Assembly: GCA_019639075.1 (NCBI GenBank)
Contig: JAHBSO010000009.1
Span: 60,515-124,514 of the forward strand
Source: Actinomycetota bacterium
GTDB lineage: Bacteria; Actinomycetota; Acidimicrobiia; Acidimicrobiales; Iamiaceae
DNA: 64,000 nucleotides
Reading direction: 5' to 3'
Each line of letters begins with the position of its first letter. Position 1 is the first letter of the stretch. The notes beneath the pieces were generated by a model. That model was given only the letters and a program-made list of their open reading frames with translations, was not told the DNA's origin and did not search any database. The position numbers and the translations under genes were made by a program. Positions 34,547 to 44,693 of this stretch are shown one piece after another.

Positions 34547-34743
34547 CGGACACCTTTTTCCTGTCGAAACTGTGCAGCAGACCCGAGGGACGGGGAACGA
34601 CCACTGATCCCCCGGGCAATGCGGCGGACAGCCTACGATCGGACCGAACCTGGGCTTCTCCACAGGTTACCGACCGGGTCAAGTCGCCGAAACATCGACG
34701 TCGAGGACCGTGTCGGGTCGGCACCGTCAGATCCACCCTTCAG

Positions 34744-35388
34744 ATGACCGAACCTGCCACCCCATCGATCGTCCCGGCCGACTGGGGCCTGCTCGACGCC
34801 GAGTCGCAGCACGCCGCCTTCCCGGACACGTTCCCGATCCCGTCGGCCGACGAGCGCGCCGCGCTGCGGACCGGCGACATGGTGAAGCTCGTCTTCGTGC
34901 TCGACCCTCCCCCGACCGAGGGCCCCAACGCCGAGCGGATGTGGGTCGAGGTGCGCTCGGCCCAGCCCGACGGCACCTACGACGGCTGGTTGACCAACAC
35001 ACCGGTCGTCATCACGTCGCTGGAGTCGTCGTCGCTCGTGGCCTTCGAGCCCCGCCACGTCGCCGGCATCGCGCTGCGCCGCGACGAGGTCACCTTCGAC
35101 GTCGCCCTCAAAGCGGTGGTCAGCGCCCGGGCGCTCGCCCTGAAGGGCCCGCCCGGGTGGGCCGGGCACGACGAGCCGCTCGACGAGCGTGACTCGGGCT
35201 GGAGCGTCACGGCGGGCAACGAGCCCGACGACTACTTCAGCGGCGACGCCGGCACCGCCACCAAGGTGCTCACGCTCGGCGAGCTGGTCCAGCGGTACCC
35301 GGCGCTCGTCGAGGTCTTCCAGGCCGGTGAGGGCGAGTGGGCCTACCGTCCCGAGCACCGCCGCTACGTCCGCATCAAGGGCACCTGA
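34744..35388 (+). CDS. DUF2314-like / DUF2185 (Imm33-like) two-domain protein
   Basis: A 214-residue soluble acidic protein. Residues about 35-125 follow the DUF2314 pattern (MVKLVFVL...ERMWVEVRSAQPDGTYDGWLTN...FEPRHVAGI). Residues about 148-213 follow the DUF2185 or immunity-33-like pattern (DSGWSVTAGNEPDDYF... LGELVQRYPALVEVF). Both domains occur in polymorphic-toxin immunity proteins but also as stand-alone proteins of unknown role. No toxin gene is seen nearby. Starts with ATG right after a GC-rich leader shared with the sigma gene. Confidence 0.6.
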   Translation: MTEPATPSIVPADWGLLDAESQHAAFPDTFPIPSADERAALRTGDMVKLVFVLDPPPTEGPNAERMWVEVRSAQPDGTYDGWLTNTPVVITSLESSSLVAFEPRHVAGIALRRDEVTFDVALKAVVSARALALKGPPGWAGHDEPLDERDSGWSVTAGNEPDDYFSGDAGTATKVLTLGELVQRYPALVEVFQAGEGEWAYRPEHRRYVRIKGT

Positions 35389-35398
35389 CCCCTGTCCG

Positions 35399-35480
35399 CT
35401 GGTTGAGCGAAGCGCCCTTCGACTTCGTTCGCTTCGCTCACTCTCGCTCAGGAACCGCGCCAGCGAGCGAAGTCGAAACC
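35399..35480. repeat. Dispersed intergenic repeat, TTCGACTTCG type (copy D)
   Basis: It starts CTGGTTGAGCGAAGCGCCC, continues with TTCGACTTCGTTCGC and CTCACTCTCGCTCAGG, and ends GCGAGCGAAGTCGAAACC. The first 60 bases match copy A closely. Start and end are imperfect reverse complements, so a stem is likely. It lies between convergent genes, where it might act as a two-way terminator. Confidence 0.65.
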
Positions 35481-35486
35481 TCGACC

Positions 35487-35951
35487 TCAGAGCGAAACGA
35501 CGGCCGCCCGGTCCTCCTCGGCCCGCGCGATGGCCGACCGGAGGGTGTCGGCGACCGGGCCGTCGGCCGGCCCGACCGCCACCGGGACGTGCGAGCGGTA
35601 GCGGTCCAGCAGCCGGTCGAGCGCGTCGACCAGCCAACCCACGTCGGCGGGATCGCTCGACGGCGTGCCCGGCACCGAGACCGGATCGACCTCGGTCGCC
35701 TCGACGAACCCGGAGCGCGGCATCTCGCGCAGTTCCGGCAGACGCCGGTGCCAGGCCTCGGCCACCTCGGCCCGGTGGGCCCGCACCTGCCACAGCACCG
35801 ACGTCAGCTCGGGACCGACACCGGCGGCGAGCACCTCGGTCAGCCGGTCGTGCAGGTCGAGCTCGGCCCGACAGCTCGCGCCGACCCAGGCCGCGGCCTC
35901 GAGCAGCGGTGCCCCGGCGGGGACGAGGACGGTCGGCTCGGCATCGGGCAT
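35487..35951 (-). CDS. Hypothetical alpha-helical protein
   Basis: A 154-residue protein I cannot place in a family. It is nearly all helix by composition, with Trp and His in the middle (LWQVRAHRAEVAEAWHRRLPEL) and a long last helix. There is no signal peptide or membrane segment. The ATG at 35951 is chosen because further upstream the frame runs into the EamA gene. The ribosome-binding site is weak. It lies 31 bp downstream of the EamA gene, on the same strand, and may be co-transcribed with it and nadE. Confidence 0.6.
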   Translation of the reverse strand: MPDAEPTVLVPAGAPLLEAAAWVGASCRAELDLHDRLTEVLAAGVGPELTSVLWQVRAHRAEVAEAWHRRLPELREMPRSGFVEATEVDPVSVPGTPSSDPADVGWLVDALDRLLDRYRSHVPVAVGPADGPVADTLRSAIARAEEDRAAVVSL

Positions 35952-35982
35952 GCCCGGAGGTTGCCCATCCTCGGCCGCCGGG

Positions 35983-36948
35983 TCAACCACCGACCCCGCC
36001 GTCCGGGTCGAACACGTACCCGGGATCGTCGACACCGTCGTGATCGGGCACCACGACGAGCTCGGCACCGACCACCCCGGGCGGCCGTCCCAGGACCTCC
36101 GACACGACCACCGCCGCCAGGATCAGCCCCGCGCCGAGCGCTCCCCGCCACCCGAGCGAGTCACCGGTCAGCTCGCCCAGCACACCGGCCGACACCGGTT
36201 CGAGCAGGAGGATGATCGCAGCCTGGGTCTCGGGCACGACCCGCTGACCCCAGACCATGCACCAGAACGCGATCGCGGTCGCGCCGATGCCGCAGACGGC
36301 GGCGGCCACCCACACGCCCTCGTCGAAGCCGTAGCCGGCGGTCGGGCCCGACCCTGCGAACGCACCGGGGACCAGGCACAGAGTTCCGACCGTGAGCACC
36401 TGCCAGAACGTGAACCGGAACGGATCGTGGCGTTCGGCCACGGCGCCGACCACGAGCAGGTGGACGGCGAACGCGACCGCGCACCCCAGCGTCAGCAGCT
36501 CGCCCCGGCCGAGACCGCCCGTGCCGCCGGCGAGCGCGTAGAGGCCGGCCACCGCCAACGCGACGCCCAGCACGACGTTCGCGGTCGGCCACCGCCGGGT
36601 CCGCACGGCGACGATCACCGGCACGATCACCACCAGCAGGTAGGTGATGAACGCCGAGGCCGCCGGCGTCGTGTCCCGCAGGCCGACGGTCTGGAGCACG
36701 TAGCCGGCGAGCAGGCAGAGCCCGGCCAGGAATCCGTGGGCCGCGACCCCTGGCGTCGGCGGCCGACGGAGCGCCAACGGCAGGAGCACGAGCGACGCGA
36801 TCAGGAACCGGGCCGCCAGGAACGGCAGCACCTCGGCCCGTTCGATCGCCCGCTCGACGATCAGGAAGGTCGACCCGAAGAGGAACCCGGCCACCGCGAG
36901 CGCGAGGACCCCGCTCCGATGGGCCCGCAGAGACGGGAGGTCCGCCAC
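35983..36948 (-). CDS. EamA/DMT-family permease
   Basis: A 321-residue membrane protein with ten predicted helices in two EamA repeats (for example GFLFGSTFLIVERAIERAE at the start and LLLEPVSAGVLGELTGDSLG in the last third). Members export amino acids, sugars or drugs; the substrate is unknown. The C-terminus after the last helix has an acidic tail DPGYVFDPDGG. The GTG start is 3 bp after the nadE stop, so translation is likely coupled. Confidence 0.82.
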   Translation of the reverse strand: MADLPSLRAHRSGVLALAVAGFLFGSTFLIVERAIERAEVLPFLAARFLIASLVLLPLALRRPPTPGVAAHGFLAGLCLLAGYVLQTVGLRDTTPAASAFITYLLVVIVPVIVAVRTRRWPTANVVLGVALAVAGLYALAGGTGGLGRGELLTLGCAVAFAVHLLVVGAVAERHDPFRFTFWQVLTVGTLCLVPGAFAGSGPTAGYGFDEGVWVAAAVCGIGATAIAFWCMVWGQRVVPETQAAIILLLEPVSAGVLGELTGDSLGWRGALGAGLILAAVVVSEVLGRPPGVVGAELVVVPDHDGVDDPGYVFDPDGGVGG

Positions 36949-36951
36949 GGG

Positions 36952-38688
36952 TCAGCGGAAGCCGTTGGTGATGGGGAGGCGGCGGTCCTTGCCGAAGGCC
37001 TTCTCGGTGATGCGGGCGCCGATGGGGCTCTGACGGCGCTTGTACTCGGCGCTGTCCACGAGGCGGACGATGCGACGGACGACCTCGGGGTCGTGACCGT
37101 GCGAGATCAGCTCCGAGACCGTGCGGTCGTCCTCGATGTAGGCCTCGAGGATCGGGTCGAGCACGTCGTAGGGCGGGAGGCTCTGGTCGTCGCGCTGGTC
37201 GGGGCGCAGCTCGGCCGACGGCGGCTTGGCGATCACGCCCTCGGGGATCACCGGCTCGTCGCCCTGCGTGTTGCGCCAGCGGCACAGCTCGTAGACGCGG
37301 GTCTTGTACAGATCCTTGAGCACCGAGTAGCCGCCGATGGTGTCGCCGTAGAGCGTGGCGTAGCCGACCGCGACCTCCGACTTGTTGCCGGTCGACAGCA
37401 CGATCCAGCCGAACTTGTTCGACAGCGCCATCAGCGTGAGGCCCCGGATGCGGCTCTGCACGTTCTCCTCGGTGAGGTCGGGGTCCCGGCCCTCGAAGGA
37501 CGGCGCCAGCATGTCGAGGAGCGCGGCGTGGGCGGGCTCGATCGCGATGGTGCGGAAGTCGACGCCCAGGTTGTCGGCGAGGAGCTCGGCGTCGCTGCGG
37601 GAGTGGTCCGACGAGTACCGCGATGGCATCGAGACACCGTGGACGTGGTCGGCCCCGATGGCGTCGACCGCGATCGTGGCCACCAGCGTCGAGTCGATCC
37701 CGCCCGACAGGCCGATCACGACGTCGCTGAAGCCGTTCTTCACCAGGTAGTCGCGCGTGCCGACCACGAGCGCCCGGTAGACCTCCTCGTCGGCGTCGAG
37801 GGGCGCGGCGATGGGCGGATCGGGGAGGCGGGGCTCGTCGACCGAGCGTCTGGACTCGGACGCCTCCACCTCCTCCGAGCGCACGACCGCCACCGGGAGC
37901 AGGTCGTCCGTCGGTCGGCCGCGAGGGTCGAGGAGCCGCTTCCGGTACACCTGGTCGACGTCGAGGTCGACGATCAGCACGTCCTCGACGAACTGCGGCG
38001 AGCGGGCCACGAGCGCGCCGTGGGCGTCGAACACCATCGAGCCCCCGTCGAACACCAGCTCGTCCTGACCGCCCACCTGGTTGACGTAGACCAGCGCGGT
38101 CGACGCGTCGGCGGCCCGGGTGCCCATCAGGCGCTCCCGGCGCAGCAGCTTGCCGGCCGAGAACGGCGAGGCGTTGAGGTTGACGACGAGCTCGGCCCCG
38201 CTGTCGGCCTGGTCGAGGATCGGGCCGGCCGGGTTCCACGCGTCCTCGCAGATCGACACCCCCACGCGCACGCCGCCCACCGACCACAGCTGGGCCGGAT
38301 CCGAGCCCCGGGCGAAGTAGCGGGCCTCGTCGAACACGGCGTAGTTCGGCAGCTCCTGCTTGTGGTACACGCCGACGACCTCGCCGTGGGCGCAGATCGC
38401 CGCCGCGTTCCAGAGGTCGCGGCCCGCATCGACGAACCCGACCACGGCCACGCACGTGGTGGTGGCGGCGGCGACCCGGTCGAGCGCGGCACGGTTGTCG
38501 GCGATGAACCCCGGCTTCAGGAGCAGGTCCTCCGGCGGGTAGCCGGTGATCGCCAGCTCCGGGAACACCGCGAGGTCGCACCCGGCGGCGGTCGCGTCGC
38601 CCAGCACCTCGACGATGCGCCCGACGTTGTGGTCGAGGTCGCCGACCCGGGTGTTGATCTGACACGACGCGATGCGCAGGCGAGGCAT
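36952..38688 (-). CDS. nadE: Glutamine-dependent NAD+ synthetase
   Basis: A 578-residue two-domain enzyme that turns nicotinic acid adenine dinucleotide into NAD+, the last step of NAD synthesis. The N-terminal nitrilase-type glutaminase domain has the triad Glu44 (FPELAITGY), Lys110 (HKQELPNY) and Cys147 (SICEDAW). The C-terminal NAD synthetase domain starts about residue 300 and has the PP-loop LSGGIDST (327-334) and the STGNKSE motif. It is shorter than mycobacterial NadE (about 680) and closer to the bacterial 550-580 class. ATG start. It stands first in a unit with the EamA gene. Confidence 0.93.
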   Translation of the reverse strand: MPRLRIASCQINTRVGDLDHNVGRIVEVLGDATAAGCDLAVFPELAITGYPPEDLLLKPGFIADNRAALDRVAAATTTCVAVVGFVDAGRDLWNAAAICAHGEVVGVYHKQELPNYAVFDEARYFARGSDPAQLWSVGGVRVGVSICEDAWNPAGPILDQADSGAELVVNLNASPFSAGKLLRRERLMGTRAADASTALVYVNQVGGQDELVFDGGSMVFDAHGALVARSPQFVEDVLIVDLDVDQVYRKRLLDPRGRPTDDLLPVAVVRSEEVEASESRRSVDEPRLPDPPIAAPLDADEEVYRALVVGTRDYLVKNGFSDVVIGLSGGIDSTLVATIAVDAIGADHVHGVSMPSRYSSDHSRSDAELLADNLGVDFRTIAIEPAHAALLDMLAPSFEGRDPDLTEENVQSRIRGLTLMALSNKFGWIVLSTGNKSEVAVGYATLYGDTIGGYSVLKDLYKTRVYELCRWRNTQGDEPVIPEGVIAKPPSAELRPDQRDDQSLPPYDVLDPILEAYIEDDRTVSELISHGHDPEVVRRIVRLVDSAEYKRRQSPIGARITEKAFGKDRRLPITNGFR

Positions 38689-38754
38689 GGCAGAAGTGTC
38701 GCGCGCCCGACGATCGGGGCGGGCCGACGTTGCCGGGCGGGTCGGCCCCGACGA

Positions 38755-39075
38755 TCAGTCGTCGGCGAGGTCCGCGAGGTCGTCGATGCCGTCGAGGCCG
38801 ACGTCGAGGTGCTCGTCGCGGTACGCGGCCCGGGCGACCAGGTGGGCGGCCGAGGGGGCGGTGAGGAAGGTGAGGATCGCGGCCAGCACCACGGTCGGCG
38901 CACCGTGGTCGAGCGTGAGCACGGCCGCCGCCGCGATCAGCACCACCGCGATCGTGCTCGCCTTGGTCGCGGCGTGCATCCGGGCGAACAGGTCCTTGAA
39001 GCGCACGACCCCGATGCCGGCCAGGGCCAGGAACGCGGCCCCCACGAGCACGAGGACGTCGGCGAGGATCTCCAC
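38755..39075 (-). CDS. mnhG: Mrp antiporter subunit G
   Basis: A 106-residue protein with three helices. It has the MnhG hallmark FKDLFARMHAATKAST. It is the last gene of the Mrp operon, 2 bp after mnhF. The C-terminal tail after the last helix is acidic (DDLADLADD). Part of the multi-subunit Na+/H+ antiporter complex that keeps internal pH and sodium in balance. Confidence 0.9.
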   Translation of the reverse strand: MEILADVLVLVGAAFLALAGIGVVRFKDLFARMHAATKASTIAVVLIAAAAVLTLDHGAPTVVLAAILTFLTAPSAAHLVARAAYRDEHLDVGLDGIDDLADLADD

Positions 39076-39077
39076 GG

Positions 39078-39332
39078 TCAGGCCCCCCGCCGTTCGATGA
39101 ACCGGGCCCCGGCGCTCGTGCCGAGGAAGCCGACGAGCGCGATCACGACCGCGACGTCGAGGAACCGGGGGCTGCCGTGGTCGATGGCGTCGACGATCAC
39201 GGCGGCGACCACCGCTGAGACCAGCCCGTCGACCGCGACCAACCGGTCGGCGATCGACGGGCCGCGCAGGGCCCGCCAGAGGAAGCCGATGCCGCCCACG
39301 AGCAGCAGTCCGTACGCCACGTCGATGATCAC
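39078..39332 (-). CDS. mnhF: Mrp antiporter subunit F
   Basis: An 84-residue three-helix protein with the family signature RALRGPSIADRLVAVDGL. Overlaps mnhE by 4 nt. Small core subunit of the antiporter. Confidence 0.9.
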   Translation of the reverse strand: MIIDVAYGLLLVGGIGFLWRALRGPSIADRLVAVDGLVSAVVAAVIVDAIDHGSPRFLDVAVVIALVGFLGTSAGARFIERRGA

Positions 39333-39877
39333 GAGGGGTCCCCCTCCCAGGCGGTGGTGTCGTCGACCGAGAGCCCGGCCCGCGCCTCGTCGCTGCCGAA
39401 CGCGTTCACGGCCAGCACCTCGAGCTGGCGGACCCCGGCCCGCACGTCGTCGACGTCTCGGGTGTCGAGCGCGTGGATGTAGAGCGTGGTCGGGTCCGAC
39501 AGGGCCTCGATGGTGAGCGTGCCCGGCGTCAGGGTCACCGCGCTGGCGACGATCGTGGCCACCACGTCACCGCAGCCGACCAGCGGCACGGCCACGATCC
39601 CGGTGTGGATCCGCTTGCGCGGCGCCACCACGGCGACGGCCACGGTGATGCTCGACCGAAGCACGAGCCAGAGGAAGACCACGAGGAACTTGAGCGCCGG
39701 GAGCGGTCGGATGGTCGGCGGCGGCCCGGCGTCGCTCACCCGACGCAGGTGGCTGGTGACCCTGGTGACGACGAGCGCCACGGCCAGGCCGGCGACGAGG
39801 TTCGTCGGCGAGAAGTCCTCCCACAGCGCGCCCCACAACAGGACCAGCCAGATCAGTCGGACGATGCGCAGGCTCAT
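39329..39877 (-). CDS. mnhE: Mrp antiporter subunit E
   Basis: A 182-residue protein with N-terminal helices (RLIWLVLLWGALWEDFS) and the conserved cytoplasmic TLTPGTLTIE motif (residues about 119-128). The ATG at 39877 overlaps the mnhD stop (ATGA). Confidence 0.9.
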   Translation of the reverse strand: MSLRIVRLIWLVLLWGALWEDFSPTNLVAGLAVALVVTRVTSHLRRVSDAGPPPTIRPLPALKFLVVFLWLVLRSSITVAVAVVAPRKRIHTGIVAVPLVGCGDVVATIVASAVTLTPGTLTIEALSDPTTLYIHALDTRDVDDVRAGVRQLEVLAVNAFGSDEARAGLSVDDTTAWEGDPS

Positions 39878-41361
39878 CCCAGCACCAACCTGACGTAGCC
39901 GGCCGGGTCGAGCAGGTCCTCCGCCGCCCGGGTGCACAGGCCCATCATCGGACCGGCGGCCAGCCCGAGCGCGACTCCCATGAGCACGATGACCGTCAGC
40001 GCGCCCACCATGACGCCGTAACCCCGAACCTCACCGATCGGCGCGACCGCGACCCCCTCGGCCGGGTCGCCCCAGAACGCTCCGGTCCAGATCTTCGCCA
40101 TGGAGAAGAGGGTCAGCAGGCCGACGACGAGGCTCACGCCGGTGACCACCCAGGCCCCCTGTTCGACACCGGCCTCGACCAGCGCCAGCTTGCCGATGAA
40201 GCCCGACAGCGGCGGGATGCCGGCCAGGCTGAACGCCGAGACGAAGAACAACGCCGACACGTAGGGCGCCGAGCGCACGAAGCCCGACAGCGCCGAGATC
40301 GACGTCGACCCGGTCCGCCGCTCGAGGACGCCCGCCACCTGGAACAGGCTCGTCTTCACCGCCATCTGGTGGAGGATGAAGAAGAGCGCGCCGGCGATCC
40401 CCGACACGCTGAACAGCGCGATCCCGAACACCGCGTAGCCGACCTGGCTCACGATGTGGAACGCGAGCAGCCCGCGGATGTCGGTGCGCCCGACGGCGCC
40501 GAGCACGCCCACGACCATGGTGAGCGCGGCGATGGCCAGCATGAGCGCCACCTGTCGGTCGCCCGGCGGGACGATCAGCGTCTGGGTGCGGAGCAGCGCG
40601 TACAGGCCGACCTTGGTGAGGAGGCCGGAGAACACGGCGGCGACGGGCGTCGACGCCGACGGGTAGCTGTCGGGGAGCCAGCCGAAGAGCGGGAACACGG
40701 CCGCCTTCATGCCGAACACCAGGAAGAGGAGGGCCCCGAGACCGGCCCGGACGCCCTCGGGGAGCCCGGCGAACTTGTCGTGGAGGTCGGCCATGTTCAC
40801 CGTGCCGGCCGACGCGTAGACGAACCCGAGCGCGAACAGGAACAGCGTCGAGGTCACGATGCCGAGCACGATGTAGCTCGACCCACGGCGCACCTGCTCA
40901 CGGGTGCCGTCGAAGGTGATCAGGACGTAGCTCGCCATCAGGAAGATCTCGAACCCGACGAACAGGTTGAAGAGGTCGCCGGTGAGGAAGGCCAGGCACA
41001 ACCCGCCCGTGAGCAGCAGGTAGAGCGGGTGGAAGGCGTCCTGTTCACGCTCGCTCCCGCCGAAGCCGATGGCGTAGACGAGCGACACCAGGAGCACGAG
41101 CGTCGCCATCGCGACCAACAGGGCCGCGGTGCGGTCGGCCACCAGGGTGACCCCGATCGGCGTGGGCCAGTTCCCGGCCTGCACGACCAGCGGGCCCTCC
41201 CGGTCGACGTGCACGAGCATCGCGACCGCGAACGCCGACGAACCGGCCAGCGCCAGCAGGCTGATCACCCGCTGGACGACCCGATGGCTCCCGAAGCCGA
41301 TCGTGAGCGCCGCCGCGGTCAGCGGCACGATCATCGGGATGATGAGGAGGTCGTCGCTCAC
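39874..41361 (-). CDS. mnhD: Mrp antiporter subunit D (NuoN/NuoL-like)
   Basis: A 495-residue proton-channel subunit with about 14 helices, homologous to complex I NuoL/M/N. The channel Glu is in LFVGFEIFLMASY, the lysine in the FGMKAAVFPLFGWLPDSY helix, and a second lysine in LHQMAVKTSLFQVAG. The start is a GTG at 41361 overlapping the mnhC stop (GTGA). Confidence 0.92.
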   Translation of the reverse strand: MSDDLLIIPMIVPLTAAALTIGFGSHRVVQRVISLLALAGSSAFAVAMLVHVDREGPLVVQAGNWPTPIGVTLVADRTAALLVAMATLVLLVSLVYAIGFGGSEREQDAFHPLYLLLTGGLCLAFLTGDLFNLFVGFEIFLMASYVLITFDGTREQVRRGSSYIVLGIVTSTLFLFALGFVYASAGTVNMADLHDKFAGLPEGVRAGLGALLFLVFGMKAAVFPLFGWLPDSYPSASTPVAAVFSGLLTKVGLYALLRTQTLIVPPGDRQVALMLAIAALTMVVGVLGAVGRTDIRGLLAFHIVSQVGYAVFGIALFSVSGIAGALFFILHQMAVKTSLFQVAGVLERRTGSTSISALSGFVRSAPYVSALFFVSAFSLAGIPPLSGFIGKLALVEAGVEQGAWVVTGVSLVVGLLTLFSMAKIWTGAFWGDPAEGVAVAPIGEVRGYGVMVGALTVIVLMGVALGLAAGPMMGLCTRAAEDLLDPAGYVRLVLG

Positions 41362-41702
41362 CCCTCCACCTCCGCGCCGCCGACGACGTCGACGCCCTCG
41401 ACCGGGTCGTCGCCGTCGAGGCTCCAGCTCCGGTACGCGATGGCGAGGAGCAGCGCCACGACCCCGAGGGTGATCACGATCGCGGTGAGCGCCATGGCCT
41501 GCGGCAGCGGGTCGGCGAACGGACCCTCGTCGCCGGCGAACGCCGGACCGCCGACCTGCGCCGCCGAGCCGAAGATCACCAGGTTCGAGGCGTGGCCGAG
41601 CAGGCCGACCCCGATCACGACGCGGCTCAGCCGTCCCGCCGTGACGAGGTACACCCCGCACCCGGTCAGCACGGCCGCGACCACGGCCAGCACGACGGTC
41701 AC
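41358..41702 (-). CDS. mnhC: Mrp antiporter subunit C (NuoK-like)
   Basis: A 114-residue three-helix protein, homologous to NuoK, with the segment [14 protein letters not shown] and [15 protein letters not shown]. Start GTG overlapping mnhB. The C-terminus has an acidic tail of about 18 residues. Confidence 0.91.
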   Translation of the reverse strand: MTVVLAVVAAVLTGCGVYLVTAGRLSRVVIGVGLLGHASNLVIFGSAAQVGGPAFAGDEGPFADPLPQAMALTAIVITLGVVALLLAIAYRSWSLDGDDPVEGVDVVGGAEVEG

Positions 41703-42142
41703 GGCTCCTGCACCTCGTCCCGGTCGACGTCGGGCCCGATGGCCTCGAACACGGTCGTGACCATGCCGACGACGATCAGGTAGACGCCGGTGTCGAACGG
41801 CAGCGCGCCGACGATCTTCACGGTCCCGAAGAACGGGAGGTCGGTGCTCCAGAGACCGTGGTCGAGCGGCGCGTTGCCACCGAACATCGGGGCGATCACG
41901 GTGGCGGTCACGAGGACCAGACCGATCGACAGCAGGAGGCGGGGCCGCACCGGCAGCAGGTCGTCGACCCCGCCCGGACCGATCGACACGAACGCGAGCC
42001 CGAGCGCCGAACCGGCGACCAGGCCGCCGACGAAGCCGCCGCCCGGCCGGTTGTGGCCGGCGAACAGCAGGAACACCGACGCCACGAGCGCGGCGTCGAG
42101 GACGCCCCGGACGGTGACGTCGAAGATGATCGAGCGCCTCAC
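41699..42142 (-). CDS. mnhB: Mrp antiporter subunit B
   Basis: A 147-residue four-helix protein with the family motif [13 protein letters not shown] (residues 29-41). It starts inside the end of mnhA (4-nt overlap). Confidence 0.91.
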   Translation of the reverse strand: MRRSIIFDVTVRGVLDAALVASVFLLFAGHNRPGGGFVGGLVAGSALGLAFVSIGPGGVDDLLPVRPRLLLSIGLVLVTATVIAPMFGGNAPLDHGLWSTDLPFFGTVKIVGALPFDTGVYLIVVGMVTTVFEAIGPDVDRDEVQEP

Positions 42143-44490
42143 CGGCTCGCCTCCACGTTCGTCGACGCCGCCGACGTCCTCCCCTTGCGCACGGCCCGGG
42201 CGAGTGCCGCGATGCCCAGCGCCGCCCCCACGAGCACGGTCACCTCACCCACGGTGTCGATGCCGCGGATGTCGACCAGGATCACGTTGACGACGTTGTG
42301 GCCGTGGCCCTCGGGCAGTGCCTCGGCCAGCAGCCCCTTGGCCACGGTCGGGTCCTGGTCGATGCCCGCGGTGGCCAACGTGAAGAGCAGCACGAACCCG
42401 GCGGACAGCACCGACGCGACGATGCGGGCGGCCTTCGGGCCCATCGGCGGGCGGTCGTCGAAGCGCTGCGGCAGGTACCGCAGGACCACCAGGAACACGA
42501 CGACCGACAGGGTCTCCACCGCGACCTGGGTAAGAGCCAGGTCGGGGGCGCCGTTGACCACGAAGAACAGGGCCATGCCGTACCCGACGACGCCGAGCAG
42601 GATCGCCGCGGTGTACCGGCGGGTCACCATCGTGCAGGCCGTGCCGGCGATGACGAGCACCGCGGCGATCGGCAGCTCGACGATCGCGTCGATGACGTCG
42701 GTGCCACCCGACCACCACGTGCCGTTCGTGACGAGCACGACCGCGGCGACCACCGACACGAACGACATCGCCAACCCGGCGGCGAACGCCAGCGAACCCC
42801 GCTGGACCGTGCCGGCGACCCGGGAGCCGAAGCTCGGCAGGCCGCGCACCCACGCGCCGAACACGTCGACGCGACCGGCCACCGGCGTCGTGGCCTCCAC
42901 CAGCCGGCGGACCGGGCGGCGCAGCGCGAACACCCCGACGCCCGACAGCAGCGTCAGCATCGAGAACAGGAGCGGCGCCCCCAGGCCGGCCCACAGCTCG
43001 AGGTGGATGTGGGCGGCGTGGTCGAGCGCCTCGGCCGCCGGACCGGCGAACTCGGCCCACGCGTGGGGGAAGAGCCCGAGCCCGACGGTGCCCACGGTGA
43101 GCACCAGCGACGGCAGCAGGAACCCGAACGACGGCGGGTGGTCGTGACCGGCGGCGTGGTCGCCGAGGGTCGCGTCGGGGTCGCGGTCGGCGACCAGGTC
43201 GGGGCGGAACAGGCCGACGGCGATGCGGAGGCTGTAGGCGACCGTGAGCACGGACCCGACGAAGAGCCCGGCGAACACCACCCGATCGGACGTGGACCCG
43301 TGGAGGAACGCGGCGTACGCCGCCTCCTTCGCCACGAACCCGGCGAGCGGCGGTACCGCCGCCATCGACGCCGCCGCGATCGCGGCCACGATCTTCGTCG
43401 CCCGCCACGCCGTGCCCTCGAGGGGCGGCAGGTACCGCAGGTCGCGCGTGCCGCAGCCGTGGTCGACGATGCCGGCGACGAGGAACAGGGTCGCCTTGAA
43501 CAGCGCGTGCGCGCACAGCACCCCGACACCGGCGGCGGTGGCCGCGGGGAAGCCGGCGCCGAACAGCACCACGAGGAACCCGAGCTGGCTGATGGTCCCG
43601 AACGCGAGGATCTGCTTGAGATCGGTGGGCTCCATGGCCGACCAACCGCCGAGGAGCATGGTGACGAGGCCCATGACCACGATGGTCCAGCGGAACGAGT
43701 CGACCGACGCGAAGGCCGGACCGAAGCGGGCCACGAGGTAGACGCCGGCCTTCACCATGGTGGCCGAGTGGAGGTAGGCGCTCACCGGGGTGGGGGCGAC
43801 CATGGCGCCCGGGAGCCACCGGTGGAACGGGAACTGCGCCGACTTGGTGGCGACCCCGAGGAGGACGAGGAAGAGGGCCACGGTCACCGCGGTGCCCTGC
43901 GGGACGTCCTCGAGGATGGCGCTCAGGCGGTAGGTGCCGGCCTCGTGGCCGATGATCACGAGGCCGCCGAGCATCGCCAGGCCACCCGCTCCGGTGGTGA
44001 GCAGTGCCCGGCGGGCCGCGTCCCGGGCCTCGGCCGTACGGCCGTCACCCCCGACGAGGAGGTAGGAGATGATCGACGTGAGCTCCCAGCCCACGAAGAG
44101 CAGGAAGACGTTGTCGGCCAGCACCAGGGTGGCCATGGCGCCGGCGAAGAACGTGAGGAGGCCGGCGATGCGCCCGGCCGCCTCGGAGTCGGCGAGGTAG
44201 TACCAGCCGTAGGCGAAGATCAGGACGCCGATCCCCGAGACGATCCCGCCCATCACCAGGCCGAAGCCGTCGACGCGCAGGTCGAGGGAGAGGCCGAGGG
44301 TCGACGCCCACGCCCGGTCCTCGACCACGGGCGTGCCGTCGATGATCCCCGAGGCGTTGGCGAGCAGCCAGACGAGCAGCGCCGCGGGAGCGATCCCGCC
44401 GACGAGGAAGCCCCACCGTCGCAGACGGCCGGACGCGGCGAGCACGGCACCGCCGAGCACCGCGTGGAGCAGGAGGAGCATCAGGGGCAT
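42139..44490 (-). CDS. mnhA: Mrp antiporter subunit A
   Basis: A 783-residue large subunit: the NuoL-like channel part (with [18 protein letters not shown], and [15 protein letters not shown], the second half-channel lysine) followed by the MrpB-like C-terminal domain (about 600-783, [20 protein letters not shown]). First gene of a complete A-B-C-D-E-F-G operon, with subunits A to F joined by 4-nt overlaps. Mrp systems extrude Na+ in exchange for H+ and are common in alkaline- or salt-adapted bacteria. ATG start. Confidence 0.93.
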   Translation of the reverse strand: MPLMLLLLHAVLGGAVLAASGRLRRWGFLVGGIAPAALLVWLLANASGIIDGTPVVEDRAWASTLGLSLDLRVDGFGLVMGGIVSGIGVLIFAYGWYYLADSEAAGRIAGLLTFFAGAMATLVLADNVFLLFVGWELTSIISYLLVGGDGRTAEARDAARRALLTTGAGGLAMLGGLVIIGHEAGTYRLSAILEDVPQGTAVTVALFLVLLGVATKSAQFPFHRWLPGAMVAPTPVSAYLHSATMVKAGVYLVARFGPAFASVDSFRWTIVVMGLVTMLLGGWSAMEPTDLKQILAFGTISQLGFLVVLFGAGFPAATAAGVGVLCAHALFKATLFLVAGIVDHGCGTRDLRYLPPLEGTAWRATKIVAAIAAASMAAVPPLAGFVAKEAAYAAFLHGSTSDRVVFAGLFVGSVLTVAYSLRIAVGLFRPDLVADRDPDATLGDHAAGHDHPPSFGFLLPSLVLTVGTVGLGLFPHAWAEFAGPAAEALDHAAHIHLELWAGLGAPLLFSMLTLLSGVGVFALRRPVRRLVEATTPVAGRVDVFGAWVRGLPSFGSRVAGTVQRGSLAFAAGLAMSFVSVVAAVVLVTNGTWWSGGTDVIDAIVELPIAAVLVIAGTACTMVTRRYTAAILLGVVGYGMALFFVVNGAPDLALTQVAVETLSVVVFLVVLRYLPQRFDDRPPMGPKAARIVASVLSAGFVLLFTLATAGIDQDPTVAKGLLAEALPEGHGHNVVNVILVDIRGIDTVGEVTVLVGAALGIAALARAVRKGRTSAASTNVEASR

Positions 44491-44621
44491 GGGCAGAAGG
44501 CGGACGGGGTCGACGACAGATGTTGCCGACCAGACTTCCCGGCGCTCCGGGATTCGACGCTACGGCACCACCGGCGAGGGACCAAGTCCCTCCCGGTCCG
44601 TGCCCGGGGCGGCCTCCGCGA

Positions 44622-44656
44622 CGAGGGCCGGATCCGACGGACGGATCCGGCCCTCG
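44622..44656 (-). terminator. Hairpin downstream of glnII
   Basis: CGAGGGCCGGATCCG (44622-44636) and CGGATCCGGCCCTCG (44642-44656) form a perfect 15-bp stem with a 5-nt loop, about 40 nt after the glnII stop and 132 nt before mnhA. There is no T-run. It probably ends glnII transcripts and isolates the mnh operon. Confidence 0.65.
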
Positions 44657-44693
44657 GTCGAGGCGATGTCGGGCCCGAGGGACCCGGGTCGGA

